From NCBI GenBank assembly GCA_029259655.1, contig JAJDET010000294.1, forward strand, positions 1-59,929: a DNA stretch of 59,929 nt, written 5' to 3'. The notes beneath the pieces are model-generated. The model did not search any database and was not told the origin of the DNA. It saw nothing but the letters and a program-made list of their open reading frames with translations. This document shows, one piece after another, positions 27,824 through 37,362 of the stretch (positions are counted from its first letter, which is position 1; the number at the start of each line of letters is the position of its first letter). The position numbers and the translations under genes were made by a program. This stretch comes from Planctomycetota bacterium (GTDB lineage Bacteria > Planctomycetota > UBA1135 > GCA-002686595).

Positions 27824-30800
27824 ATGCCGCCCCCCAGCGAAGTCGGTGTCGCGACCTCGCAGGGAGCGCGGACGGTGAGCGGAAGAAGATCGGGACGAAG
27901 GAGGCGGAAGAGGCGCAGGCTCTGGTGGACGGCGCTCTCCCTCCTGGTGCTGGGAGGAGCGGTGTTCGCCGCGCGGTCGCTCTGGCTCCCGCCGGTGATC
28001 GAGCTCGCCGGACCGTGGGCGGCACGCCGGATCGGAGCCGAGCTCTCCGTCGGTCGGGTCCGCGCGAACGGGACGAGCCTCCTGGAGCTGGAGCAGCTCT
28101 CGCTGCGGCCGATTCCGGGCCGGGCGAGCCGGCTGGGACCGATCGATCGCCTGGAGGCGGAGAGGCTGAGCGTCCAGTTCTCGCTCTGGAGGCTGCTCTC
28201 CGGAGACGTGACCGGGATCGAATGGCTGGACACGGAGGGGCTCGACCTCGAGCTCGACTTCGCGACTCCGCGTGAGGGCGCTCGCGAGGAGGGCGGCGGC
28301 GGCGGGACCTTCCACCTGCCCGGACTGCTCGCTCGGGACAGCCGGCTCCGGATCTCCCTTCCCGGAGGACACGTGGTCGAGGCGTCCGGCCTCGCGCTCG
28401 GAGTCCCGCAAGCGAGCGATCGACGCGGACGCGGCTGGGCGGGCCTGACCGCGGAGGCGTTCTCGTACACCGGCCCCGACCGCCGCCCCATCGAAGGCGC
28501 CCTCGCGTCTCGCCTGGCGCTGGACGCGCACGGCGTCGACATCGGGGAGCTCACGCTCGGGGAGGAGTTGCGGCTGCGCGAGGTCCGCTTCGCCTGGGGC
28601 GACCGCGAGGGACTCTCCTGGGACGGAGAGCTCGAAGCGTTCGACGGACGCGCGAAGTTGAGAGGATCCTCCACGCGCCAGGAGCTCGAGCTCGAGTTCG
28701 ACCTCGAGGAGATCGACCTCGCCCTCCTCTCGCGCGACGTGTGGCCGAACCTGACGACGGAGGTCGCCGGTGTAGCGCACCGCCTGAAGGGGAACCTCGT
28801 CGTACCGTACGCCGAACCGAGCACTCTCTCGGGCGAGGTCCAGGTCGACGTCGGAGAGCTCGCGCTCTTCGGACGCGAACCTTTCGACGTCGAGGGACGA
28901 ACGCGCTTCGGCGAAGGAGAAGCGCGCTCCGGTAGGATCGCCGTCGAACAGCCGGGCAACGCCGTCGTGTTCGAGGACGTCGTCCTCCCGCTCGCGGCGA
29001 AGCGCCTGGGCGACCTCCTGCGCGCCGGCTCCGCCCGTGTGTCTTTCGATGCGCGTGACCTGCCGCGCCTGCTCGGAGCCGAGACCCGAGCGCCCGAGCA
29101 CCGACTCGAGCTCTGGGCGACGCTCGCAAGAGGTCAGGCATCGATCGAACGCGGCCGCCTGGAGACTCCCGGCGGTTCGCTCGCCGTTCAGGGCGGCACC
29201 GCGACCGCGCGACCCGAAGGAGGTCCCGCGCTCGACCTCGACCTCTTCGCGGACTTCGAGGACCTCGCACCGCTCGCCGCGATCTTCGACACGCTGCCGT
29301 GGTCCGGCAGCCTGCAGGGCAACATCGATCTCGCCGGGAACTGGCCCGCGCTCGCAGGCTCCGCGCGCCTGGAGGGGACGGGAGTCATCGCCGCCGGGAT
29401 CACGCTGGGTACGGTCGACGTCGAGCTGGAGGGCGACGAGCGGCTCATCCGCGTGACCAAGCTCCTCTCCCGCGGCGAGAGGAGCGAGCTCTTGCTGGCC
29501 GGCCAGATCGACCTCGAGGAGCGAAAACTCCACGACATCGAGTTCCGCATCGACGTCGAGGACCTGGCCGAGCTGATCCCCCGCTCCGATACACGGGGAA
29601 CGCTCCGCATGGAGGGCCAGGCGCGCGGTCGCGGCGGTGACCTCGACGGGTCGTGGACACTGTCGGCGGTCGACGCGGTCATCGGAGGTCGCGCGATCGA
29701 CGGGCTCACGGCGGCGGGAACCTTCGCCGGTGATCGCGCCCTGATCGAGAGCTTCCTGCTCGAGTCCAGGAGCTGGCGGCTCGAGCTCGCCGGCGGTCTC
29801 GTCCTCGACGACGTGTTTCGACCGCGGCGCCTGGCCCTCTCCGCACTCTCCGTCGCGCGCGGCGAGTCGGAGCTGTCGCTCTCCGATCCCACGGTGATCT
29901 CGTTCGCAGGGAAGTTCGTGGGCGTGCGCAACCTCGTGCTCGCGGGGAGCGCTGGAGGGGTCGTGCTGGGTGTCGAGGTGGAAGACAGCCTCACGCGTCT
30001 GAACCTCAGGGCCCGGACGCCGGATCCCATGCCGCTCCTGGGACCACTACTCCCGCACGGCATCGAGGTCGCGGGTCTGGAGGGACAGCTCGTCCTCGAG
30101 AAGAGCGCGGACGACCTCACGTTCGAGAGCTCCGGGAAGGTCTCGCGGCTGGCCTTCCCGCTCGAAGAGCTCGTGGGCGTCGAGGCGGACCACGTCTGGA
30201 GCGGGCAGTGGGAAGCCAGCTTCGCGGATCGCGTGCTCCGCATCATGGACCTCGACCTGGAGAGCGACGACGGGAGTCACGTCAAGGCTCGCGGGTGGTT
30301 GCCGCTGGATCCCCTCTCCGACCCTTTCCTCGCGGAAGGCGACGTCGTCCTCTGGGGTCTGCTCGACCTACCCGACATCGCCGAGCTGCGGCGCTTCGTG
30401 CCCCCCGGTCGTCCCTGGCCCGAGGGGTCGGCGGTGGTCGACCTCGACCTCTCCGGGACCTGGCGCGCGCTGACCGGAACGATCGAGGTGGAAGCCAGTG
30501 GGATCGACCTGGACGCCGGCGGCGAGCCGCTCTTCCGCGAGGCCGAGATCGCCGGGAAGGTCGTCCTCGGCGAGTCGGTCGCACTGGAGGGCGTGCGCGT
30601 CGAGGTCCCCGGCGCGCTCTCGTTGCAGGCGGACGGCCAGTTGCTCGACAGCTTCGACGTCACGCGGCTCATCGCACGCGAGCGGGTCTTCTCGGACGAG
30701 ACGGAGCTCTCCCTCGAAGCCGGTTTGATCGTTGAGGACACTACCTGGCTGCAGCGCCTCAACAGAACGCTCAAGGGGGACTTCCTGCGTCGCTTCGGCG

Positions 30801-31960
30801 GACGCATGGCCGCCACGCTCGATCTCTCGGGAACGCTCGGCAACATCCGACCGGTGGGCCAACTCGAGCTCGACGGAGGCCAGGTCAAGTTCAGTCCGGA
30901 GCTGCCCTCCCTCGAGAACGTCTCCGCCTTCGTCGAGATCGACGGCGGCAGCTACCGGATCACCGCGATGAGCGGCGAGCTCGGCGGCTCTCGGTTCCTG
31001 GTCGAAGGTGCCGTCGACCTCGCCGAGCCGACGAGTCTCGACATCTCGCTCGTCGGCGAGAACCTCCTGCTCTACCGGGCGCAGGGCGTGAAGGTCCGGG
31101 CCGACACCGACCTGCACGTGACCGGGACGCCGAGCAAGCCGCTGGTCAGCGGAACGCTGCACCTTCAGGACAGCCGCTTCGTGCGCCGTTTCGATTTCTT
31201 CTCTCCGGGACGCCGTGCAGCAGCACGCCCCGCAGGACGCGCGCTCCAGATCTTCTCGTTCCGCGAGCCCCCGCTCTCGAATGCGGTCTTCGACGTGAGC
31301 GTTACCAACGAGGTCCCGTTCCGCATCGACAACAATGTCGTCAACGGGTTCCTCCGGCCCGACCTCCGGCTCGTCGGAACCGGCGAGACGCCGGAGATCA
31401 CGGGAACGATCTACGTGGACGAGGGGAAGGTCGCGCTGCCGGCCTACGACCTGTTCCTGCGACCGGGCACGATCACGTTCGATCGCGAGGACCCGATGGT
31501 CCCCCACCTCGAGCTCGTGCTGGGCAACCGCATCCGCGGCTACGAAGTGACGGTCAACGTCGCGGGACCGTGGGACTCGCCGGAGATCCTGATGTCCTCC
31601 TCTCCGCCGCTGGGCGAGGAGGACCTGTTCGCGCTCGTCTGGACGGGCCAGGATCCGGGCGAGGGGCTGTCGTCTCGAGCCGGGATCCGCGGGGCCCAGG
31701 CCGTCGGGTTCTACCTGGCGAAGGACCTCTTGACGCGGTTCCTCTCCGACGAGTCGACCGAGTCCAACGAGTCGTTCCTCGATCGCTTCGAGCTCTACCT
31801 CGGACGCGACACGACCCAGGACGGTGACGAGACGGTGGAGGTGACCTACCGGATCGCCGACAAGGTCGTCTCGGGAAGAGACACGCTCTACCTGGCCACC
31901 GAACAGGACGAGTACGCCCACATCAACTTCGGCCTGCGGTTCCTCTTCCGCTTCGAGTGA
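27824..31960 (+). CDS. tamB: TamB-family translocation/assembly or lipid-transport protein (AsmA-like)
   Basis: 1378 residues, close to E. coli TamB (1259). A basic N-terminus (RRRKRRR) and one transmembrane helix (~residues 39-55) anchor it in the inner membrane. The middle is a long series of beta-strand pairs ('GELALFGREPFDVEGRTRF', 'AGQIDLEERKLHDIEFRIDVE') typical of the hydrophobic-groove AsmA/TamB superfamily. The C-terminal ~250 residues form the DUF490/TamB domain, with 'TGTPSKPLVSGTLHLQDSRF', 'TGETPEITGTIYVDEGKV' and 'VNVAGPWDSPEI'. It likely spans the periplasm and moves phospholipid or helps outer-membrane protein insertion. It overlaps the downstream Omp85 gene as GTGA, so the two are translationally coupled and probably form a complex. 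Confidence 0.9.
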   Translation: MPPPSEVGVATSQGARTVSGRRSGRRRRKRRRLWWTALSLLVLGGAVFAARSLWLPPVIELAGPWAARRIGAELSVGRVRANGTSLLELEQLSLRPIPGRASRLGPIDRLEAERLSVQFSLWRLLSGDVTGIEWLDTEGLDLELDFATPREGAREEGGGGGTFHLPGLLARDSRLRISLPGGHVVEASGLALGVPQASDRRGRGWAGLTAEAFSYTGPDRRPIEGALASRLALDAHGVDIGELTLGEELRLREVRFAWGDREGLSWDGELEAFDGRAKLRGSSTRQELELEFDLEEIDLALLSRDVWPNLTTEVAGVAHRLKGNLVVPYAEPSTLSGEVQVDVGELALFGREPFDVEGRTRFGEGEARSGRIAVEQPGNAVVFEDVVLPLAAKRLGDLLRAGSARVSFDARDLPRLLGAETRAPEHRLELWATLARGQASIERGRLETPGGSLAVQGGTATARPEGGPALDLDLFADFEDLAPLAAIFDTLPWSGSLQGNIDLAGNWPALAGSARLEGTGVIAAGITLGTVDVELEGDERLIRVTKLLSRGERSELLLAGQIDLEERKLHDIEFRIDVEDLAELIPRSDTRGTLRMEGQARGRGGDLDGSWTLSAVDAVIGGRAIDGLTAAGTFAGDRALIESFLLESRSWRLELAGGLVLDDVFRPRRLALSALSVARGESELSLSDPTVISFAGKFVGVRNLVLAGSAGGVVLGVEVEDSLTRLNLRARTPDPMPLLGPLLPHGIEVAGLEGQLVLEKSADDLTFESSGKVSRLAFPLEELVGVEADHVWSGQWEASFADRVLRIMDLDLESDDGSHVKARGWLPLDPLSDPFLAEGDVVLWGLLDLPDIAELRRFVPPGRPWPEGSAVVDLDLSGTWRALTGTIEVEASGIDLDAGGEPLFREAEIAGKVVLGESVALEGVRVEVPGALSLQADGQLLDSFDVTRLIARERVFSDETELSLEAGLIVEDTTWLQRLNRTLKGDFLRRFGGRMAATLDLSGTLGNIRPVGQLELDGGQVKFSPELPSLENVSAFVEIDGGSYRITAMSGELGGSRFLVEGAVDLAEPTSLDISLVGENLLLYRAQGVKVRADTDLHVTGTPSKPLVSGTLHLQDSRFVRRFDFFSPGRRAAARPAGRALQIFSFREPPLSNAVFDVSVTNEVPFRIDNNVVNGFLRPDLRLVGTGETPEITGTIYVDEGKVALPAYDLFLRPGTITFDREDPMVPHLELVLGNRIRGYEVTVNVAGPWDSPEILMSSSPPLGEEDLFALVWTGQDPGEGLSSRAGIRGAQAVGFYLAKDLLTRFLSDESTESNESFLDRFELYLGRDTTQDGDETVEVTYRIADKVVSGRDTLYLATEQDEYAHINFGLRFLFRFE

Positions 31961-33978
31961 AGAGCGGAGCCGTCATCTCGGTGCTGGTCCTCGTGATCGC
32001 CGCGTGCCGCGCGACGGGAACGACGAGCGACTACGTGCTCGTATTCGAGGGCAACCGATCCATCGGCGAGCGGGTACTGCGCCGATCGGTCGTCGACAAC
32101 CTGGCCGACTTCGAGCGTTCCGGATACGCCAAGTCTGCGATCGACGACGCCGCCTTCCAGGTGGAGAGCCTCTACCGTTCGGAAGGGTTCCCGTTCGCCG
32201 CGGCGGACTATGACCTCGAGCCGGACAAGAACGGCAAGTTGCGCGCGACGATCCGGATCCTAGAGGGACCGCGCTCGAGGCTCGGAACCGTCGCGTTCGA
32301 GGGCAACGAGCTCTTCGACGCCGGCGAGCTCTCTGCACTGGTCGGAGGACCGACGGGCCTCCTCGGCTCGGTCACGTACTTCGTCCAGGCAGAGGTGGAC
32401 GCAGCGCGCGGCGCAATCACGGATCGGTACGTCGCCGCGGGGAACCTCCTGGCTCGCGTCGACGTCCCCGAGGTCGTGTTCAGCGAGGACAGGCAGACCG
32501 CCGACGTGGTCTTCCGGATCGACGGGGGGCCGACGTTCCGCGTGGGCTCGATCGAGTTCACGGGGGGGCAGTCCTTTACGGAGGAGGACCTCCGCACGGC
32601 CCTTCCGATCTCTGTCGGACAACCCTACGTACCCAACGTCGATCGCCGGATCCGCGCAGCGCTGATCGAGTTCCTGGGAGAGTCCGGACGTCCGGACGCG
32701 CGCGTCGCCGTATCGCGCCGCCTGGACAACGACGCGTGGACGGTCGCGGTCGAGATCGAGATCGAAGAGGGTCCTCACGTCGTCGTCGGATCGGTCCGGA
32801 TCGAGGGGAACGAGCGAACGCGGGAATCGCTGATCCTCTCGCGGCTCGACGTCGAGATCGGGGAGGCGCTCACTCCGACCCGAGAACGCCGCACCTTCCG
32901 CAGCTTGTTCTCGACGGGGCTCTTCTCGAGCATTCGGCTGGAGCTCGACGGGGAAGGAGAGGAGCGCGACCTCGTCGTCACGGTGGCCGAGAGCCCTGGA
33001 CGCGAGGTGTTCATAGAACCGGGCTGGGGGTCGTACGAGCTCGGCCGGGTCAAGGCCGGCTACCGCAATCTGAACCTCTTCGGAACCGGTCGGAGCTTTC
33101 GTGCGGAGGGGATCGCCGCGGTTCGCCACCAAGAGGTCGAGATCGGAATCGGCGATCCGTTCCTGTTCGGTGCCGACGTCCACGCCGACACGTCCCTGCA
33201 GGTCCTCCGCCGGGAGGAGCCTTCCTTCACCCGCATCCAGTCGGGATTCGACGTGACGGTGACTCGCCAGTGGGCCAGGAACTTCGTCACCGGCGTCTCC
33301 TACGACCTGAGGCGCTCGAAGGCACGCGACGTGGACGTGACGGACCCGGCCGCCCTAGCGGCCCTGGACGACGTCGACATCTCGGCCATCGAGGTCTCGG
33401 TGCGTCTCGACACGCGCGACAGCCCGCTGGTCGCCAGCCGCGGACACAGCGCCCGCGCTGCTCTGCAGTGGGGTGACCGCTACCTCGGCAGCGAGCTCGA
33501 CTTCCTGCGCGCTCGCTACAGCCAGTCCCACTTCTTCCCGATCCGGTCGTCGACCGTTCTCGCGCTCTCCCTCAGAACGGGCGCGATCATCCCGACCCAC
33601 GACACGAAGGACATCCCGCTCCAGGAACGCCTCTTCAACGGCGGCGAGAGCACCGTCCGTTCCTTCCGCCAGGACGAGCTCGGGCCCGTCGACTTGAACG
33701 GGGAACCCCTGGGCGGCGAGGCGTTCACGGTCCTCAACGCGGAGATCCGACAGCGCCTCCTCGGCAACCTGTCGGGAGCGGTCTTCGGCGACATGGGCAA
33801 CGTCGCCGCGAACTACGAGGACTACTTCGAGTTCGACGACTTCCGCTCCGCCCTCGGAGTGGGGATCCGCTACTTCTTGCCGATCGGTCCGCTGCGCGTG
33901 GACGCCGCCTGGAATCCGCATCCGAAGGGCGGCGAGGAGAGCTTCCTGCTGCACTTCTCGGTCGGCATGGCTTTCTGA
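31957..33978 (+). CDS. Omp85-family outer-membrane protein, TamA-like with lipoprotein signal (TamL-like)
   Basis: 673 residues from GTG 31957. The N-terminus 'VLVLVIAACRAT' has a lipobox (I14-A-A-C17), so the mature protein is probably lipidated. Residues ~25-350 hold about four POTRA domains, for example 'ILEGPRSRLGTVAFEGNELF', 'DGGPTFRVGSIEFTGGQSF' and 'EEGPHVVVGSVRIEGNERTRES'. The C-terminal ~310 residues are the 16-strand barrel, starting near 'EPGWGSYELGRVKAGYRNLN'. Loop 6 reads 'GGESTVRSFRQDELGP', with VRSF in place of the usual VRGF. The chain ends in Phe ('FSVGMAF'), the normal C-terminal barrel signal. Encoded with TamB, it is the outer-membrane half of a Tam-type complex. BamA is less likely because there are only about four POTRAs and a TamB partner. 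Confidence 0.9.
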   Translation: MKSGAVISVLVLVIAACRATGTTSDYVLVFEGNRSIGERVLRRSVVDNLADFERSGYAKSAIDDAAFQVESLYRSEGFPFAAADYDLEPDKNGKLRATIRILEGPRSRLGTVAFEGNELFDAGELSALVGGPTGLLGSVTYFVQAEVDAARGAITDRYVAAGNLLARVDVPEVVFSEDRQTADVVFRIDGGPTFRVGSIEFTGGQSFTEEDLRTALPISVGQPYVPNVDRRIRAALIEFLGESGRPDARVAVSRRLDNDAWTVAVEIEIEEGPHVVVGSVRIEGNERTRESLILSRLDVEIGEALTPTRERRTFRSLFSTGLFSSIRLELDGEGEERDLVVTVAESPGREVFIEPGWGSYELGRVKAGYRNLNLFGTGRSFRAEGIAAVRHQEVEIGIGDPFLFGADVHADTSLQVLRREEPSFTRIQSGFDVTVTRQWARNFVTGVSYDLRRSKARDVDVTDPAALAALDDVDISAIEVSVRLDTRDSPLVASRGHSARAALQWGDRYLGSELDFLRARYSQSHFFPIRSSTVLALSLRTGAIIPTHDTKDIPLQERLFNGGESTVRSFRQDELGPVDLNGEPLGGEAFTVLNAEIRQRLLGNLSGAVFGDMGNVAANYEDYFEFDDFRSALGVGIRYFLPIGPLRVDAAWNPHPKGGEESFLLHFSVGMAF

Positions 33979-34016
33979 GCGGGCACGGGCACGGGGAGCT
34001 TCGGCCTTCGGCCTCG

Positions 34017-35030
34017 CTAGCCCAGATCAGGGGAAAGGAGGTCGCCGCCCCTCCGCCTACCCGCTGACGGGAGGCGAAGGGACGGAACCCGCTCGTCTCG
34101 ACCAGGAGGTGCTGGCGGAGAGTCCGTACCCCCGACTTCCGCCAGCTGACCATCGTGACGAGCTCCCTCCCGCAGGAGAGACCCTCGGGCCCGAGGACCA
34201 CCCCCGGTCAGGGCCCACTCGTAAGCATCCAGAGCTTCCTCCGCGCGTCCGATCGTGCGCAGGAGGCGACCTCTTCGGAAGTGCGCCTCGCCGAGCCCGG
34301 GTTCGAGGCGCGTGGCGCGCCGGTATGCCGCCAGTGCTTCCGTGAAGCGCCCCAGTCGCTCGAACGCTTCTCCGCGAAGACAGTGGGAGGACGCCCGGAC
34401 CGGCTCGAGCTCGATCGCGCGAGCGAACGAGACGAGCGAGTCACGGGGTCGACCCAGGTCGAGCAAGAGGCACCCTCGCGCGTGATGGGACGCTGCGATT
34501 CCCGAGACACTGTCGACGCCGCTCTCGAGCGTGCGCAGCGCCTCTTCCAGACGCCCGGCGCGCGCGAGCGCGAGCGCCAGGTGGTGGTGACCGGACGGTA
34601 GGTCCGGTGCGAGCTGGACGACGCGCCGGAAGGCAGCCACGGCCGGCTCGTAATCGCCGGAGAGGAGCCGGGCCAGTCCCACGCTCGTCCATTGCATCGG
34701 AGACGAGTGACACGCGTCGGCAGTCGACTGCATCAGCCGCTCGATCCGGGCCTGCTCGGATTCGGGGAACAGGGAGAAGCCCCACTCGACGATCCGGTCC
34801 GGCGGGAGCATGAGCTCCAGGTCCTGCCAGGAGCGCTGGCTCTCCAGGTGCTCCTCGTAGGCGAAGCGAAGACGGACAGCTTCCCCCGTTGCGCCGCGTG
34901 CCTCGGCCGACTCGATCTGACGCTCGTAGGAACGGCTTCGTTCCTCGTACCAGGAGCGGTCGAGTGCGTGCGGGCCGGCCGTGGAAAGTCCGCGGCCCGA
35001 CCGCCCGTCCAGCGGGGGGGAGCTGTCCAT
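34017..35030 (-). CDS. TPR repeat protein
   Basis: 337 residues from the ATG at 35030. There is no signal peptide. Residues ~40-110 are charged and helical. Residues ~115-255 contain about four TPR units, for example 'MQWTSVGLARLLSGDYEPAVAAFRRVVQLAPDLP', 'HHLALALARAGRLEEALRTLESG' and 'CLRGEAFERLGRFTEALAAYRRATRLEPGL'. The C-terminal ~60 residues are low-complexity Pro/Arg/Gly and may be disordered. It is probably a cytoplasmic protein-protein interaction scaffold; no enzymatic domain is visible. It converges on the TamA-like gene with 38 bp between the stops. Confidence 0.8.
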   Translation of the reverse strand: MDSSPPLDGRSGRGLSTAGPHALDRSWYEERSRSYERQIESAEARGATGEAVRLRFAYEEHLESQRSWQDLELMLPPDRIVEWGFSLFPESEQARIERLMQSTADACHSSPMQWTSVGLARLLSGDYEPAVAAFRRVVQLAPDLPSGHHHLALALARAGRLEEALRTLESGVDSVSGIAASHHARGCLLLDLGRPRDSLVSFARAIELEPVRASSHCLRGEAFERLGRFTEALAAYRRATRLEPGLGEAHFRRGRLLRTIGRAEEALDAYEWALTGGGPRARGSLLREGARHDGQLAEVGGTDSPPAPPGRDERVPSLRLPSAGRRRGGDLLSPDLG

Positions 35031-35623
35031 CAAGGTAGGGAGATAGGGGAAGCGCGGAAGGCGAAACTGGGGGGGCCCGCGCGTTCCGAAGGTGTTTTCG
35101 GTGGCACGAACAAAGCGCTTGAGCACAAAGACGGGTGAAGTGAAAAGCCCAGGGGTTCCACCCCAGGAATCCACGGGGCGCACTCGCCAGGCAGGTCCGT
35201 TCGCGGGCGCTCGAATCGAACAGGCCGGAAAGAATTGCTTCCCTTCTTCGCGCGTTGCCCCTGAGGAAGGAAAGGGCCGAGACGGTCCTTTCACCAATGA
35301 CCACCGCACTCCGAATTGCCTTGCAGTACCTGGCGGCCGGCGCGTTCTCGCTCGGGATGCTGTGGATCTGCACGGTGCTCTGCACGACCTAGCCGCCAGT
35401 GGCGCGGCCGAAAAGGCCGAGCCCGGCGCGGAGTCGCGCCGAGGCCCCCCCTCGGGGCGATCTGTCGCGAGGCCCGCGCGCCGCCCTCCGGGGCCCGTCC
35501 CCCCTCGATGGTCAAGCCCGTGGGGGTCTTGCTAGCCTATGCGGTCCGGGCCCCGAGCCCCGACTCTTGGCGACCCCGCGGTTGCCGGCGACCTGCGATG
35601 CCCTGACCGGGGCGCCGAAGTCC
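35031..35623. other. 593-bp intergenic region with one tiny possible gene
   Basis: Between the divergent starts at 35030 (minus) and 35624 (plus). I see only a 31-codon hydrophobic reading frame at 35297-35392 (listed separately) and GC-rich inverted repeats around 35424-35470. No long reading frame here has a convincing start or family resemblance. The region could hold promoters for both flanking genes. Confidence 0.4.
35297..35392 (+). CDS. Possible 31-residue membrane microprotein
   Basis: ATG to TAG encoding a peptide with a central hydrophobic helix ('LQYLAAGAFSLGMLWICTVL') and two cysteines. A purine-rich AAGGAAAGGG lies ~17 nt upstream, too far for a good ribosome-binding site. The composition is less GC-extreme than the flanking DNA. 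It may be chance; conservation in relatives would decide. Confidence 0.3.
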   Translation: MTTALRIALQYLAAGAFSLGMLWICTVLCTT

Positions 35624-37201
35624 ATGCAGACCACCGCAAGACGCCGCTGGGTTCTCTGGTTCCTGCCGCCCCTCGTCGTCCTGGCGACCCTCTTCGTGGC
35701 GCAGGTCGTCGCTTCGGCGCGCTATCGCCTCGACTACCCGCTCGTCGACGACTGGCGCTACTACATGCCGAGGCACGCGATGCCGACGGCGCTGAGCCTG
35801 GAGTGGGTCCTCGCACCGGCGCAGGACACGGTGCACATCACCGGGAAGCTCCTGGACTGGCTGGTCTTTCGCTACCTCGGCCACGACTACAACCTGCTCG
35901 CCACGGTCTCCCTCGGGGTCTTCCTCGGGAGCTGGCTGATCGCCTCGGTCGCCTTCTGCTTCAAGGCGGCGAGTGACAACCGCCCTGTGCTCCTCTCCGC
36001 GCTGGCGGTCTTCGTGCTCGCGCTGGCGGGCGCGCCCTACTGGGTGACCCTCTCGCCCTATCACTACCTCGAGCCGGTGATCGCCTACCACCAGATGATG
36101 CCGATGTCCGCGCTCGCGGGACTGGCGCTCGTCTGTGTCGTCTCGGGCAACAAGCCGTCACGGGCCGTCGCCTCCGGGCTCGCCGCCCTCATCACGGTGG
36201 CCTTCTCCCTCGCCTACTCGAGCGGAGCCTTCGTCCTGCTCCTGTTCGGCGGGACGATGTTCGTCATGTGCGCGCTGAGCCGCATGATCGACAGGAAGCT
36301 CGAGAGGGCGCTCCCCGCCTTGACGCTCGTCATCTGTGGAACGGCCGCATTCTGCCTCGCGCTGCACGTCCTGATGCCGATGGAGCGCTTCAGGATCAAC
36401 CCGGTCACGGAGTCGCGAGCGATGCCGTTCACGTCCCCCTGGCGCTGGGAGTTCTGGCACTTCTTCTTCGCGCTCTTCGATCGCGCAGTCCTCTCGACGG
36501 CGACCGACTCGATCTCCGTGCTGCGGGGAATCAGCATCGCAGTCATCGTCGCCGTACCGGCGGTCGGACTGTTCTTCCTGATCGTGCGGAGGGCTCTCGC
36601 GGACGAGAAACGGACGATCGCCATCGTTCTCCTGTCCGTCCTCACGTCGATCCTCGGCTACGCCGCTCTCGTCTCCTACGGGCGCGCCGGCTTCGGGGCG
36701 TACTACTTCCCCGAGCTGTTCGAGGATGCCAAGCGCATCACGGTCTACGCACACAGTCGCTTCTTCTACTGGTGGATCACGGCGATCCTGCCCCTCGCCC
36801 TGATCGCCTGGTGGCTCCTGCTCGAGCGCTTCTTCTCGAGACGAGTCGTGAACGTGACCGTCGTGCTCCTCGCGCTCTGGATGTTGATCCCGAAGGCCCA
36901 GCTCCCCGAGAGCTACGGCGGCTATTTCCACCACTGGAATTACCCTGCCCTCTACCAGCGGGACGCGGAGGAAGTCGCGGATCTGATCGACCGGGACGTC
37001 CAGCGAACGCGCGGCTCCCTGCGCCAATCGAAGCGCTACGAGACCTGGCGCGCCATGGATCCGACCAAGCAGAATCCCCAGTACCGGATGGGTGAGACCC
37101 GGATCGAGAAGTACCGCGTCCGCAAGGAGATGTACCTGTACGCCAGGAAGCTCCAGGCGACGTTCGTCTACCGATGGGGGTTCGCGAGGAAGTCGTCCTA
37201 G
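35624..37201 (+). CDS. Polytopic membrane protein, GT-C-like, unknown specificity
   Basis: 525 residues from the ATG at 35624, which starts a basic segment and the first helix ('VLWFLPPLVVLATLFVAQVV'). About ten to eleven transmembrane helices are visible. The first extracytoplasmic loop has 'YPLVDDWRYYMPRHAMP' with an acidic DD pair, the position of the catalytic Asp in many GT-C transferases that use polyprenyl-phosphate sugars. The C-terminal ~110 residues are soluble and basic. I do not recognise a named family, and the specificity is unknown. It opens the large glycan block. The stop codon TAG is the left CTAG end of the repeat at 37198; removing the repeat would leave it overlapping the next gene's GTG as TAGTG. 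Confidence 0.7.
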   Translation: MQTTARRRWVLWFLPPLVVLATLFVAQVVASARYRLDYPLVDDWRYYMPRHAMPTALSLEWVLAPAQDTVHITGKLLDWLVFRYLGHDYNLLATVSLGVFLGSWLIASVAFCFKAASDNRPVLLSALAVFVLALAGAPYWVTLSPYHYLEPVIAYHQMMPMSALAGLALVCVVSGNKPSRAVASGLAALITVAFSLAYSSGAFVLLLFGGTMFVMCALSRMIDRKLERALPALTLVICGTAAFCLALHVLMPMERFRINPVTESRAMPFTSPWRWEFWHFFFALFDRAVLSTATDSISVLRGISIAVIVAVPAVGLFFLIVRRALADEKRTIAIVLLSVLTSILGYAALVSYGRAGFGAYYFPELFEDAKRITVYAHSRFFYWWITAILPLALIAWWLLLERFFSRRVVNVTVVLLALWMLIPKAQLPESYGGYFHHWNYPALYQRDAEEVADLIDRDVQRTRGSLRQSKRYETWRAMDPTKQNPQYRMGETRIEKYRVRKEMYLYARKLQATFVYRWGFARKSS

Positions 37202-37362
37202 TGTCCTGGGTCAGAAGTGCGTTCACACATCTCGCGCCCCCGGCGGCGCCTGACTGCGTTGCTTCTCCTCCGAGTATCCACGAATACGCCTCGTCGTCGC
37301 GCCTTGCCAGGCACCGCCGGTGGAGCGACCTGTGCAAACGCACTCCTGACCCAGGACACTAG
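37198..37362. repeat. 165-bp CTAG-ended inverted-repeat element (MITE-like), family 1 copy 2
   Basis: The ends begin CTAGTGTCCTGGGTCAG and pair over 26 bp with one mismatch. Length equals copy 1 exactly. The core matches copy 1 in reverse orientation, with the complement of CCTGGCAAGGCGCG at 37299-37312. At position 12 of the terminal repeat, copy 1 has A paired to T and this copy has G paired to C, a compensatory change. The left CTAG gives the stop of the gene ending at 37201. The right CTAG gives the first base of the GTG start at 37362, with AGGA (37353-37356) at Shine-Dalgarno spacing inside the element. Confidence 0.85.
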
